From positions 1 through 7,701 of the forward strand of contig CAZBQG010000220.1 in the NCBI GenBank assembly GCA_964493945.1: 7,701 bases of DNA. Direction: 5' to 3'. This DNA is from CAZBQG01 sp964493945. GTDB lineage: Bacteria; Pseudomonadota; Alphaproteobacteria; Rhodospirillales; UBA2165. The translations under genes were made by a program, and so were the position numbers. Shown in pieces: positions 1-6,227 of the stretch. The notes below the pieces were generated by a model. That model was not told the origin of the DNA. It saw nothing but the letters and a program-made list of their open reading frames with translations, and ran no database searches. The first letter of the stretch is position 1. Every line of letters starts with the position of its first letter.

Positions 1-218
1 TCATGATCAGCGAGTTGCGCCGCGCCTTCGAGATCGGCTTCCTGGTCTTTATTCCGTTTCTGGTCATCGACATGGTGGTGGCATCGGTGCTCATGTCCAT
101 GGGCATGATGATGTTGCCACCGATCATCATCGCCCTGCCGTTCAAGATCATATTTTTTGTGCTCATCGACGGCTGGTTCATCATTGTCGGAAGTCTGGTC
201 GAGAGCTTCGCCAGATAA
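1..218 (+). CDS. fliP: Flagellar type III export gate protein FliP, C-terminal part (5' end outside window)
   Basis: FliP forms, with FliQ and FliR, the inner-membrane export gate through which rod, hook and filament subunits leave the cell. Only the last 71 complete codons are here, ending in TAA at 216-218. The visible part matches the highly conserved FliP C-terminus: an EIGFLVFIPFLVIDMVVAS segment, a Met-rich stretch (SMGMMMLPP), then ALPFKIIFFVLIDGW and a final VGSL(V)ESF, covering the last two hydrophobic segments. The ATG at position 3 is an internal methionine; the reading frame is already open at the left edge and full FliP is about 250 residues, so this is a fragment by window boundary, not a broken gene. 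It is the only + strand gene and converges with the long minus-strand flagellar cluster, with just 3 bp between the two stop codons. Identification is from remembered family conservation and is strong. Confidence 0.95.
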   Translation, partial: MISELRRAFEIGFLVFIPFLVIDMVVASVLMSMGMMMLPPIIIALPFKIIFFVLIDGWFIIVGSLVESFAR

Positions 219-221
219 AGA

Positions 222-3200
222 TTAATTCAATTGGCTGAGCTTGCCGGCCTTTATGCGCTCCTTATAGGCGGCCATGAAGCGCTTGAAGTTGCTGACCTGC
301 TTGACCTTGCCGGAAACCGTCCGGTAGTCGATCATGCCCGCACTGTTGGGGCTTGCGATCAGGGTGAAGGCATCACGGAGCGGGGTCTGGGCCATGGCCG
401 GGCCATAATCCTTGCGGACCCTGTCCAGGCTCCGATCATTGGTGCTCAGCGCGAAGGCGACCGACAGATTAAGCACCAGGGCCGCCTGTTCTTCATTGAG
501 CGGTTTTTTCGGCGCAGCCTTGGCGAAGCGCAGCAATTGCTGCATGACCTTGGCGACGCGCGGCCAATCCCGGGCCTGCCAGTAAATCTCTGAGCGCAAA
601 AGAAAAGCCTCCTCGCTCTCATCATCCTCGAGGAAGATGAGGGCTTCGGGGTGGCGTCCGCCATCGACCAGGGCACGAGCCTTGAGCAGACCACGCTGGC
701 GGGCCAGATCGGCGGGCAGTCCGGCTAACTCGGTTTTTTTCAAGACCGCCTCGGCGGCTTCCGGATCGCGGTTGATCAGATGGATGGTGGCCAGACGCGC
801 ACCGACGCGGGCCCTTTGTTCACCCTTAAGCCGGAAATCAACCTGCTGGACGAGGAGTTTGGCCGCCTGATCCAGAAGGTCCACCTTGGCCAGCCGGTCG
901 GCCAGCTTGCGGAACATCTCATCACCATCGGCACCTGATGGGGTGAGTTCCTTGAATTCCTCGAACAAAGCGATGGCGCGCACCGGCGGCATGGCATCTG
1001 CCGCGTCGTTCAGATAAAGCTCGCGGAAGGCCTTGGCCATTTCCTCGGTGATCTCCGGCACCTTTTTGTTATCGCGGAAATAAGAGGCAGCCTGGCGCAT
1101 GATGCGCAATCCATTGCGGTAATCGGCGATGGAAAAATAAAGCCGGCCCAGCTTGCGCAGCAGCTCGAACTCAAACTCACCGCCGCGCCATGAAAAGCGT
1201 AATTTCTCCAATTCCTCGATGGCCTCGGCGGGTTCGATCTGTCCTTTTTTCAACAAAAGCTCGGCCCGGGCGACGATTGCCTTGGCGATGCTTGGCCGGT
1301 GTTTGCCCTTTGCCACGGCTTCCCAGGCGGCCACCGCCTTATCCGTATCACCGGTCAAATCCCTGAGCGTGCCCTCGATAAAGGCCAGTTGGTCCAGTTC
1401 AATATCGGTCGGCTTTTCCTCGGACAGGGCCTGCAGGGTATTGGCCCCGTATTTGATATCCCCGGTGGCGATGGCCGATGAGGCGACAAGCATGCCCAAA
1501 GGAATCTTCAAGGCGTGGGGATAGGCCCGGTAGATGCCGCCCGTACGTTTCAAAGTCGGAGCCGTGCTTTGCAAATCCCCAACGCCTGCCTTCACCACGG
1601 CCCGCCAGAATTCTCCTTCATCATTACCGTCCAGGCTTGCATGGTTGAGATCCTTTTCTGCCTCCTCATAGCGCCGGAGTGCAAAATTGGTGGCGCCCCG
1701 CAAAAGGCGGAAGCTGGACCGGGTGATGATTTCAGGTTCTTTCTTCAGCATTTGGGACAGCACGCCGATGGCTTCCGGCGCAAAGCCCCGGGAAAAATAG
1801 AAAAGAGCCAATTCGCCCCGCGCCTTTTGCAGTGTGGGCGGTTTGGTTCTGGAAATCCGGTCAAGAAGTTTGCGTCGCTCGGCTTCAAAATTCTTCATCC
1901 CCTTACGCCGGGCCTTGCGCCAGACCCCGGTCTTGAAGACGCGCGAAAGGGATTGAAAGCTTTTGACCTTGGTGACCGCCTTGACCTTGGAAGACAGGGA
2001 CGAAATCTTCAGGCTGCCGGCACTGGTCAAATCTACGCCCTGGCGTGTGGGACGCACGCGCAGATCATCGATGCGGGGCTGAACCACCATCCCCTGGGCC
2101 GTCGGCAACAGGGTCAATTGGGGATAGCGGTACTTTTTGGCCACGCCATGCCCCAGGGGGATGACCGGGACGATGACCAAATTATCCCCGATGCGCCGGT
2201 CGCGCAGCGGTATGGCCTGGCCGGCCTGCAAGACGGGCAGGAACAAACGCGCACCGATCGGCGAATTGGGCTCGGGCCGTACTTCCATGGGGGTCTGGGG
2301 CGCAAGGGGTTGTTGTTTGAAATCCAAAACCCAGGTTAAACCTTCCCGCCTGGGGCTGGGATTGATCCCGGAAACGGTGACAAACCGGATAAGGGTCCCA
2401 AAATCGGACGGCACCTGCTCGACGGACCGGATGATGCCTTTTCCAGCGGCCAGAAGCGCATCGGTATCGACTTTCACGACTTTATCAAAGACCGCCCAAA
2501 GACCGCCAGCCCTCCGGAAGATGGCGGCGGCGACCGGCTCATTCCATTTGAAACTCAGGCTAACTTGCTTGATGTCACCCTTGGGTGGTGGCGGTGGGGC
2601 TTTGCTGGATGATCTCATCGGTGGCGCGGGCGATGCCTTTCCGGCCGCGGGCGCTGACTTCTTTTTCGAACCGGTGTCAGTGGAAGATGGTTTCAGGCGG
2701 ACGGGTGCCGGTCCCGCCTTGGCCTGCCGGCCGGGTTTTTGGGCGGGTGCTTTTTTGGCGGGCGGTTTTTGGGCTTTTTTAACCGGCGGCTTTGCTTTGG
2801 CCGGCTTCGCCTGTTTTTTCGGCTCGGCCTGCTTTGGCTTCTTTGCGGGCTCCGTCTTGGGCTGGGCTTTTGGCTGGGCTTTTGGCTGGGCTTTTGGCTG
2901 GGCTTGGGCCCGGGCGATGTCCGGCTTCATCACATCGACGACCACTTTCGGGCCGCTAAAAAAATGGCGCAATTTTGATTTGGCGGGAATCTGCAAAACG
3001 ACGGAGGTGCTGTTACCCTGGACGGAACTTTGCGCACCGCTGACGAAGCTCAAGGCCGACCGGTTAAGCCGCCCCACATTGATCGAGGCCGGCCTCTCAA
3101 AGGTTATGGTCGCCGTCCCGCCCTGCTGGTTGACCTTATAAGGAACCCGGCGCGGCCAATCGAATACCATGCGAGAATATTTTTCATGCTGACCGGTGCG

Positions 3201-3701
3201 CAGCGCAACCCGGTTGGGGCCTCCTGCCCCCGGACCAGCCGCAGAGGGTCTGGCCGCCGGGCGCCGGTTTTGGGGCCGGGCGCGAGGCGTTGGGACCGAG
3301 GCTGGAGCTGGCTCCGCCTCGGCCTCCTGCGGGACGCTGAAAAGGTCCACGATGACCGCATTGCCGGCGGGAAAGGAGCGAACCCCCAGCCGCCGGGTCA
3401 GGGAAAAGGTGACCGTGCGCCCACCGTTGGAAAGACGGGGCCGGGTCAGATAATTTCCAAGGGGCCCGGGCAATCCCTGGAAATCGGATTCGACCGGCCT
3501 TTGAAACTGGAGAACCAGATTGCGTCCCACCACCCTGGCGGTGAAGGTCACCGGGGCCGGCCAATTGAAGACGATACGCCCGTAATCCCCATGGTCGCCG
3601 CCGCGCACGGTAACGGGATCGCCCCCCGCCGGCCCGGCCGGCAGGGCAAAAATCATAGCCGCGAAAATAACCGCAACGATTTTTCGGCAATGAAAGCGCA
3701 T
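222..3701 (-). CDS. Large secreted protein with repeated N-terminal beta domains and C-terminal TPR solenoid, flagellar-motor-linked
   Basis: Predicted periplasmic protein of about 1159 residues. From the ATG at 3701 it opens with a clear signal peptide: basic n-region RFHCRK, hydrophobic core, and probable cleavage near AGPAGG (residues 20-27). A GTG at 3725 in the same frame is an alternative start and would overlap the preceding gene by 14 bp; neither start has a good Shine-Dalgarno, and I prefer the ATG because it gives a compact n-region. Domains in order: beta domain A (about 28-125), a Pro-rich linker, beta domain B (162-262) that repeats A with the shared pattern RxGxHxxYxRxVFxWP, a Lys/Pro/Ala linker (266-372), a third related segment (378-465, SLSFKWNEP), another beta-rich stretch to about 560, then helical TPR-like repeats from about 602 to 1100. 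The beta domains resemble AMIN-like modules. TPR solenoids bind proteins, so a periplasmic scaffold for the motor or stator is inferred from context. It is last in the operon. The exact function is not known to me. Confidence 0.85.
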   Translation of the reverse strand: MRFHCRKIVAVIFAAMIFALPAGPAGGDPVTVRGGDHGDYGRIVFNWPAPVTFTARVVGRNLVLQFQRPVESDFQGLPGPLGNYLTRPRLSNGGRTVTFSLTRRLGVRSFPAGNAVIVDLFSVPQEAEAEPAPASVPTPRARPQNRRPAARPSAAGPGAGGPNRVALRTGQHEKYSRMVFDWPRRVPYKVNQQGGTATITFERPASINVGRLNRSALSFVSGAQSSVQGNSTSVVLQIPAKSKLRHFFSGPKVVVDVMKPDIARAQAQPKAQPKAQPKAQPKTEPAKKPKQAEPKKQAKPAKAKPPVKKAQKPPAKKAPAQKPGRQAKAGPAPVRLKPSSTDTGSKKKSAPAAGKASPAPPMRSSSKAPPPPPKGDIKQVSLSFKWNEPVAAAIFRRAGGLWAVFDKVVKVDTDALLAAGKGIIRSVEQVPSDFGTLIRFVTVSGINPSPRREGLTWVLDFKQQPLAPQTPMEVRPEPNSPIGARLFLPVLQAGQAIPLRDRRIGDNLVIVPVIPLGHGVAKKYRYPQLTLLPTAQGMVVQPRIDDLRVRPTRQGVDLTSAGSLKISSLSSKVKAVTKVKSFQSLSRVFKTGVWRKARRKGMKNFEAERRKLLDRISRTKPPTLQKARGELALFYFSRGFAPEAIGVLSQMLKKEPEIITRSSFRLLRGATNFALRRYEEAEKDLNHASLDGNDEGEFWRAVVKAGVGDLQSTAPTLKRTGGIYRAYPHALKIPLGMLVASSAIATGDIKYGANTLQALSEEKPTDIELDQLAFIEGTLRDLTGDTDKAVAAWEAVAKGKHRPSIAKAIVARAELLLKKGQIEPAEAIEELEKLRFSWRGGEFEFELLRKLGRLYFSIADYRNGLRIMRQAASYFRDNKKVPEITEEMAKAFRELYLNDAADAMPPVRAIALFEEFKELTPSGADGDEMFRKLADRLAKVDLLDQAAKLLVQQVDFRLKGEQRARVGARLATIHLINRDPEAAEAVLKKTELAGLPADLARQRGLLKARALVDGGRHPEALIFLEDDESEEAFLLRSEIYWQARDWPRVAKVMQQLLRFAKAAPKKPLNEEQAALVLNLSVAFALSTNDRSLDRVRKDYGPAMAQTPLRDAFTLIASPNSAGMIDYRTVSGKVKQVSNFKRFMAAYKERIKAGKLSQLN
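2860..2907. repeat. 12-bp tandem repeat (about 3.8 copies) encoding AQPK repeats
   Basis: The + strand unit GGCTGGGCTTTT occurs three times perfectly (2860-2871, 2872-2883, 2884-2895), followed by a fourth copy with two mismatches (2896-2907). The unit is a multiple of three and lies in frame in the large TPR gene, where the minus strand reads AQPK repeatedly inside the Lys/Pro/Ala linker between beta domains B and C. Copy-number change would lengthen or shorten the linker by four residues without a frameshift. Confidence 0.95.
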
Positions 3702-3711
3702 GTTCAAACGT

Positions 3712-4416
3712 TCAAATGGACCCACTTTCTGAAACTAACACGATTTCCACCCGATCCACTAATTTGCTTCTTGGCCCGGCTGGAATTTCCGCAAGGTAGC
3801 GCGACCTGGAGGATGCATAACCGGAGGCAACCACATCTTTGTCATAGCCGGATTTTTTCAGCGCGTCGGCAATGGCGCCGGACCGGGCCAGGGAAAATTC
3901 CCATTCGGAAACAAAACCGGCCGGCTTGCCCTCGCCTTGGCGGACATAGCTGTTCACCCCGATTTGGTTATCGATCAGACGCATGGCACCACCCAGGTTA
4001 AAGATGGCCAAGCGCGCCTTTTCTGTCAATTGGGCGCTGCCCTTTGGGAATAAAAGCCCACCCGGAAAACTGATGATCACTCGGTCATCCAACAGAACGA
4101 GGCGCCCTTGTCTCAAGGTCGGATCCTTATCCAGTTTCTCATCCAGCACCGCGTTCAGGTAATCAATGTTTACGGCCCGGCGGCGGAAAATGGATGAAAT
4201 ATTATATTGGGCCGTGGGCACCTCCGCGGTTTCCGTGCGGGCCGGATTAAACGTCCTGGACAGGGCATCGGTCATTTCCTGCCAGCGGCCCACTTTCACG
4301 CTGGACATGGAAAAAAGCATGACGAAAAAAGCCAATAGAAGCGCGACCAAATCCGTAAAGGTCATCAACCAGACCGTGTTGCTCCTGCCGCCCCCCCCTT
4401 CAGATGGCTCAGCCAT
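3712..4416 (-). CDS. MotB-like stator/OmpA-family protein with conserved channel aspartate
   Basis: A 234-residue inner-membrane protein with one N-terminal transmembrane helix (about residues 15-37) and a periplasmic OmpA-like domain (about 105-230). In MotB proteins a single membrane aspartate carries the protons that drive rotation. Here Asp22 in FTDLVALLLAFFVMLF lies exactly seven residues before the AFF motif, the same spacing as Asp32 in E. coli MotB. The C-terminal domain has SEWEFSLARSGAI (170-182, cf. SNWELSxxRA) and VEIVL (223-227). The GHTD-type signature is replaced by NSYV, so the usual ligand-binding Asp is missing while Arg178 is kept. At 234 residues it is shorter than typical MotB (about 300). 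Start choice: ATG at 4416 has AAGGAG (4428-4423) six bases upstream; the ATG at 4419 is only three bases away. A much longer open frame reaching 4680 is rejected because it would lie inside the upstream gene. It overlaps the preceding MotB-like gene by 8 bp, suggesting coupled translation. No motA is visible. Confidence 0.85.
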   Translation of the reverse strand: MAEPSEGGGGRSNTVWLMTFTDLVALLLAFFVMLFSMSSVKVGRWQEMTDALSRTFNPARTETAEVPTAQYNISSIFRRRAVNIDYLNAVLDEKLDKDPTLRQGRLVLLDDRVIISFPGGLLFPKGSAQLTEKARLAIFNLGGAMRLIDNQIGVNSYVRQGEGKPAGFVSEWEFSLARSGAIADALKKSGYDKDVVASGYASSRSRYLAEIPAGPRSKLVDRVEIVLVSESGSI

Positions 4417-5110
4417 CATCGTCTCCTTCGGCTTCAGCTTCATCCTCGCCCAGGCGCTCATACAGAAAGCGGACATCACTTTCGGTCCGCACGTAAAAAC
4501 GCAAGGCAACCTGATCCGGATCGCCCTGGCGGAGGCCGATGGAAATGCTTTCGGGCGGTGCGCCCCGGGCCAGCATTTCGCGGGCGAAAGCCCCGGCCCT
4601 GGCCATTTGCGGGTCTCTCTCGGCTGGCGTTTGGCTGGCGATGACGAACTCCATTTCGAAATGGAAGCCGGGGGGGCCACCGCTGAGCGCCGCGATCAGG
4701 CGGTCGATCAACGTATAGCGGGATTGACGGATGTTGCTTGTTCCGGGCTCGAACAGACTGTCGGCGCTGAGCACGACGCGCATGAGCCGGCCTGGCTGCA
4801 GGGTTTCCACCTTTTCGACCCCCAGGGCAGTGGCAAAAAGCTTGCTCGTGGTTTCCAGAAATTCGGGCTTGGCCAGTACTTCTCCTTCTTTCGAGGTAAA
4901 GACCTCAAGCTTGGTGCGGGGCGGCAGGAGGGGTGCGAATGTGGAGGTCAGGCTGTCCTTGACCGCCTTGGATTTCACATCCTCGGGGGTGGAAATGGTG
5001 ATCAGCAAAACAAAAAAGGCGAGCACCAGAAGATAAAGGCTCAGAAATTGAATGAGCGAGGATGCGCCTCCGCCGGCCTCGGGGTGGGCGCCTGTTTCAC
5101 TCTCATCCAT
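4409..5110 (-). CDS. MotB-like membrane protein lacking the channel aspartate (degenerate OmpA-like C-terminus)
   Basis: A 233-residue protein with a short cytoplasmic N-terminus rich in Gly/Glu, one transmembrane helix (about 19-40) and a periplasmic domain. The helix reads QFLSLYLLVLAFFVLLITIS. Aligned on the shared AFFV motif with the next gene's product, the position of the proton-carrying aspartate is Ser24. The periplasmic part still looks MotB/OmpA-like: LSADSLFEPGTSNI (114-127) matches the fold's opening strand, and MARAGAFAREMLARG (169-183) matches the LSxxRAxxVxxxLxxxG helix. GHTD is replaced by VIAS, and the tail (222-232) is strongly acidic. It is probably a paralogue that cannot conduct protons alone and could act as a structural or heterodimer partner; that is inference. 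The ATG at 5110 is forced by an in-frame TAA six bases upstream, yet there is no proper Shine-Dalgarno: the nearest GGAG (5127-5124) is 14 bases away. The MITE-like element ends 29 bp upstream. An OmpA-family or unnamed flagellar protein is the cautious alternative name. Confidence 0.75.
   Translation of the reverse strand: MDESETGAHPEAGGGASSLIQFLSLYLLVLAFFVLLITISTPEDVKSKAVKDSLTSTFAPLLPPRTKLEVFTSKEGEVLAKPEFLETTSKLFATALGVEKVETLQPGRLMRVVLSADSLFEPGTSNIRQSRYTLIDRLIAALSGGPPGFHFEMEFVIASQTPAERDPQMARAGAFAREMLARGAPPESISIGLRQGDPDQVALRFYVRTESDVRFLYERLGEDEAEAEGDDDG
4423..4428 (-). promoter_or_regulatory. Ribosome binding site deciding the start of the second MotB-like gene
   Basis: The minus strand reads AAGGAG from 4428 to 4423, six bases before the ATG at 4416 and three before the ATG at 4419. 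It lies inside the last codons of the preceding MotB-like gene. It supports the 4416 start and argues against any upstream start. Confidence 0.7.
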
Positions 5111-5139
5111 GGAGGATTACCAAACTCCAAACCTGGCGG

Positions 5140-5407
5140 CTAGAGCGGTTCAAGATTGATAGGAACCATTTGACCGGGATGATTTTGTCCCGTGGCTAGG
5201 AGCACTTCGCATGGCGATGCAGCGCATCGGCAAAGATGTGCGACGACGCCACGGGGCAAAAGCAGCCGGCCAGCGGTGGGGCAAATCGGCTCTCCGGGGA
5301 CGTTGCGGCGCTTGCCCGATACAAAGGTATCGCGCCGCGCGCCGTGCCTACCCGGAAAACCGATTTGCCCCATCAAATTGATTCCTATCAATCTTGAACC
5401 GCTCTAG
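5140..5407. mobile_element. MITE-like non-autonomous element, 268 bp, with 26-bp perfect terminal inverted repeats
   Basis: The left end (5140-5165, beginning CTAGAGCGGTTC) and the right end (5382-5407) are perfect 26-bp inverted repeats. A further imperfect match (ATTTGA-like, one-base gap) follows inside each end. Both ends lie at CTAG, so a TA duplication (IS630/mariner style) or a CTAG/TA site (IS5, IS427-group style) is possible; with TA as the duplicated target the element proper is 5143-5404 with 23-bp ends. The inside encodes no recognisable transposase; short open frames in both directions start or end in the repeats and look spurious. It fills almost all of the 310-bp gap between the MotE-like gene and the first MotB-like gene; without it the gap would be about 45 bp, as elsewhere in the operon. 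Family assignment is uncertain. Confidence 0.8.
5277..5372. repeat. Internal 13-bp inverted repeat inside the MITE-like element
   Basis: The + strand TGGGGCAAATCGG at 5277-5289 is exactly the reverse complement of 5360-5372. Part of the same word (GGGGCAAA) occurs once more, directly oriented, at 5253-5260. Two smaller hairpins lie to the left: CGGGA/TCCCG (5175-5179 and 5188-5192) and CGATGC/GCATCG (5215-5220 and 5224-5229, 3-base loop). The element could thus fold as a multi-branched structure as DNA or RNA. No function is known to me. Confidence 0.8.
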
Positions 5408-5420
5408 ACCCCGGCTCCGG

Positions 5421-6200
5421 TCAGCCACCTGCCGGGCTGCCGGGTTCGGGCAGGCGCCGGAGTTTGCTGAGCTCGACGGTCACTTCCTTGGCCTTGGCCG
5501 GAGCCATCTGGGCCATGACCGGTGCCAGCTTGCGCTCGCTCATGCGCTCGGCGACCTTGAGCAAGGTGGGGAGATCAAGTTCCTCGAAGATGCGCGCCGC
5601 ATCCTTCGGCTTCATATTCTCATAAATTTTGACCAGGCTTTTCATCTGGTCATCCTGTTGGCCCGTATGGGTTTTGATCAGTTTCTTGATGGAGCCTTCC
5701 AGGCCCCGCATTTCCTCTATTTTCTTGTTGATTCGTTTTTCGGCGGCGCTGAGCATTACCTCGCGCCGGTCCAGTTCCTGGCCGCGCGCTTCCAGAATTT
5801 CCCTGCGGTCGGCCAATTGCTGAAGCAGATCAATTTCGGACTGGGTGAACAAGGTGGGATCATCGAGGGCCGATCTGGAAGTCGAGGCCTGTTGGGTATT
5901 GGCGGCCTTGCCGTCTTTACCCTTTGCGCCATCCTTGGCCGCATCTTTTTTACCATCTGCCTGGTCCCCTGGTGCCTGGGCTGCGGGCGGCTGGGCCGCC
6001 GGGGGTTGAGCGCCCTGGGGGGGTGCCGGTTGGGGGGCCGGCGCCTTTGGCGGCTCCTGGGCATTGGCCTGGGCGATGGGCAGGCCGTCCACCTTACCGC
6101 TAACCCCATCAACGATATCACCGATTTTCACGCTCAGCATCAAAACGGCTGCGAAAATGGTAATGGGCAGGACCCGGATTTTGCTCAAAAGCTTAGACAT
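5421..6200 (-). CDS. motE: MotE-like flagellar motor protein (MgtE N-domain-like, coiled coil)
   Basis: A 259-residue protein with an N-terminal signal anchor (about residues 9-28), a long low-complexity linker rich in Pro, Ala, Gln and then Lys/Asp/Gly (about 48-108), a charged coiled coil (about 122-178) and a helical C-terminal domain (about 185-250) of the MgtE intracellular N-domain type, with the recognisable stretch KIYENMKPKDAARIFEELD and a later MAPAKAKEVTVELSKL. This layout matches alphaproteobacterial proteins named MotE. In Sinorhizobium, MotE is a periplasmic factor that assists MotC, a periplasmic protein acting on MotB. Here it most likely works in the periplasm, tethered to the inner membrane, for the MotB-like proteins or the large TPR protein encoded downstream; the partner is inference. 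The ATG at 6200 has GAGGG (6209-6205) four bases upstream. It lies 27 bp after the DUF6468-type gene and is followed 13 bp later by the MITE-like insertion. G/C homopolymers of 6-7 bases occur in the linker. Confidence 0.8.
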   Translation of the reverse strand: MSKLLSKIRVLPITIFAAVLMLSVKIGDIVDGVSGKVDGLPIAQANAQEPPKAPAPQPAPPQGAQPPAAQPPAAQAPGDQADGKKDAAKDGAKGKDGKAANTQQASTSRSALDDPTLFTQSEIDLLQQLADRREILEARGQELDRREVMLSAAEKRINKKIEEMRGLEGSIKKLIKTHTGQQDDQMKSLVKIYENMKPKDAARIFEELDLPTLLKVAERMSERKLAPVMAQMAPAKAKEVTVELSKLRRLPEPGSPAGG

Positions 6201-6227
6201 ATTACCCTCGATACAAGTGGCGTTGGT

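Noticed and set aside
204..241. Inverted repeat between fliP and the TPR gene as a bidirectional terminator
   Set aside because: Two mismatches in ten pairs, an 18-base loop and no T-tract on either side; too weak to call.
1515..3141. Long + strand open frames (274 and 334 codons) opposite the large TPR gene
   Set aside because: They lie antisense to a gene with a signal peptide and coherent domains. Their translations are low-complexity or reflect the complement of the Lys/Pro/Ala linker (Phe/Gly/Trp-rich), as expected from antisense frames in GC-rich DNA.
4670..4676. G7 run on the + strand in the first MotB-like gene
   Set aside because: It corresponds to Gly-Pro-Pro codons in mid-gene and looks like ordinary codon choice.
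4417..4680. An 88-codon N-terminal extension of the second MotB-like protein
   Set aside because: It would lie wholly inside the first MotB-like gene in another frame, has a random-looking Arg/Pro/Ser composition, and a good ribosome binding site supports the ATG at 4416 directly before the transmembrane helix.
3030..5143. Long + strand open frames (about 323-325 codons) across the gene junctions near 3030-4001 and 4166-5143
   Set aside because: They cross several well-supported minus-strand genes, carry no recognisable motif and have compositions typical of shadow frames.
5140..5407. Short open frames on both strands inside the inverted-repeat element (83 and 71 codons)
   Set aside because: Both begin or end within the terminal repeats, share the same repeat-derived ending (INLEPL) and show no transposase or other family features. 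They are by-products of the repeat.
6017..6037. G7 and G6 homopolymers in the MotE-like gene as phase-variation tracts
   Set aside because: They fall in the Pro-rich linker, where CCC/CCG codons in a GC-rich genome readily give such runs; nothing else supports switching.
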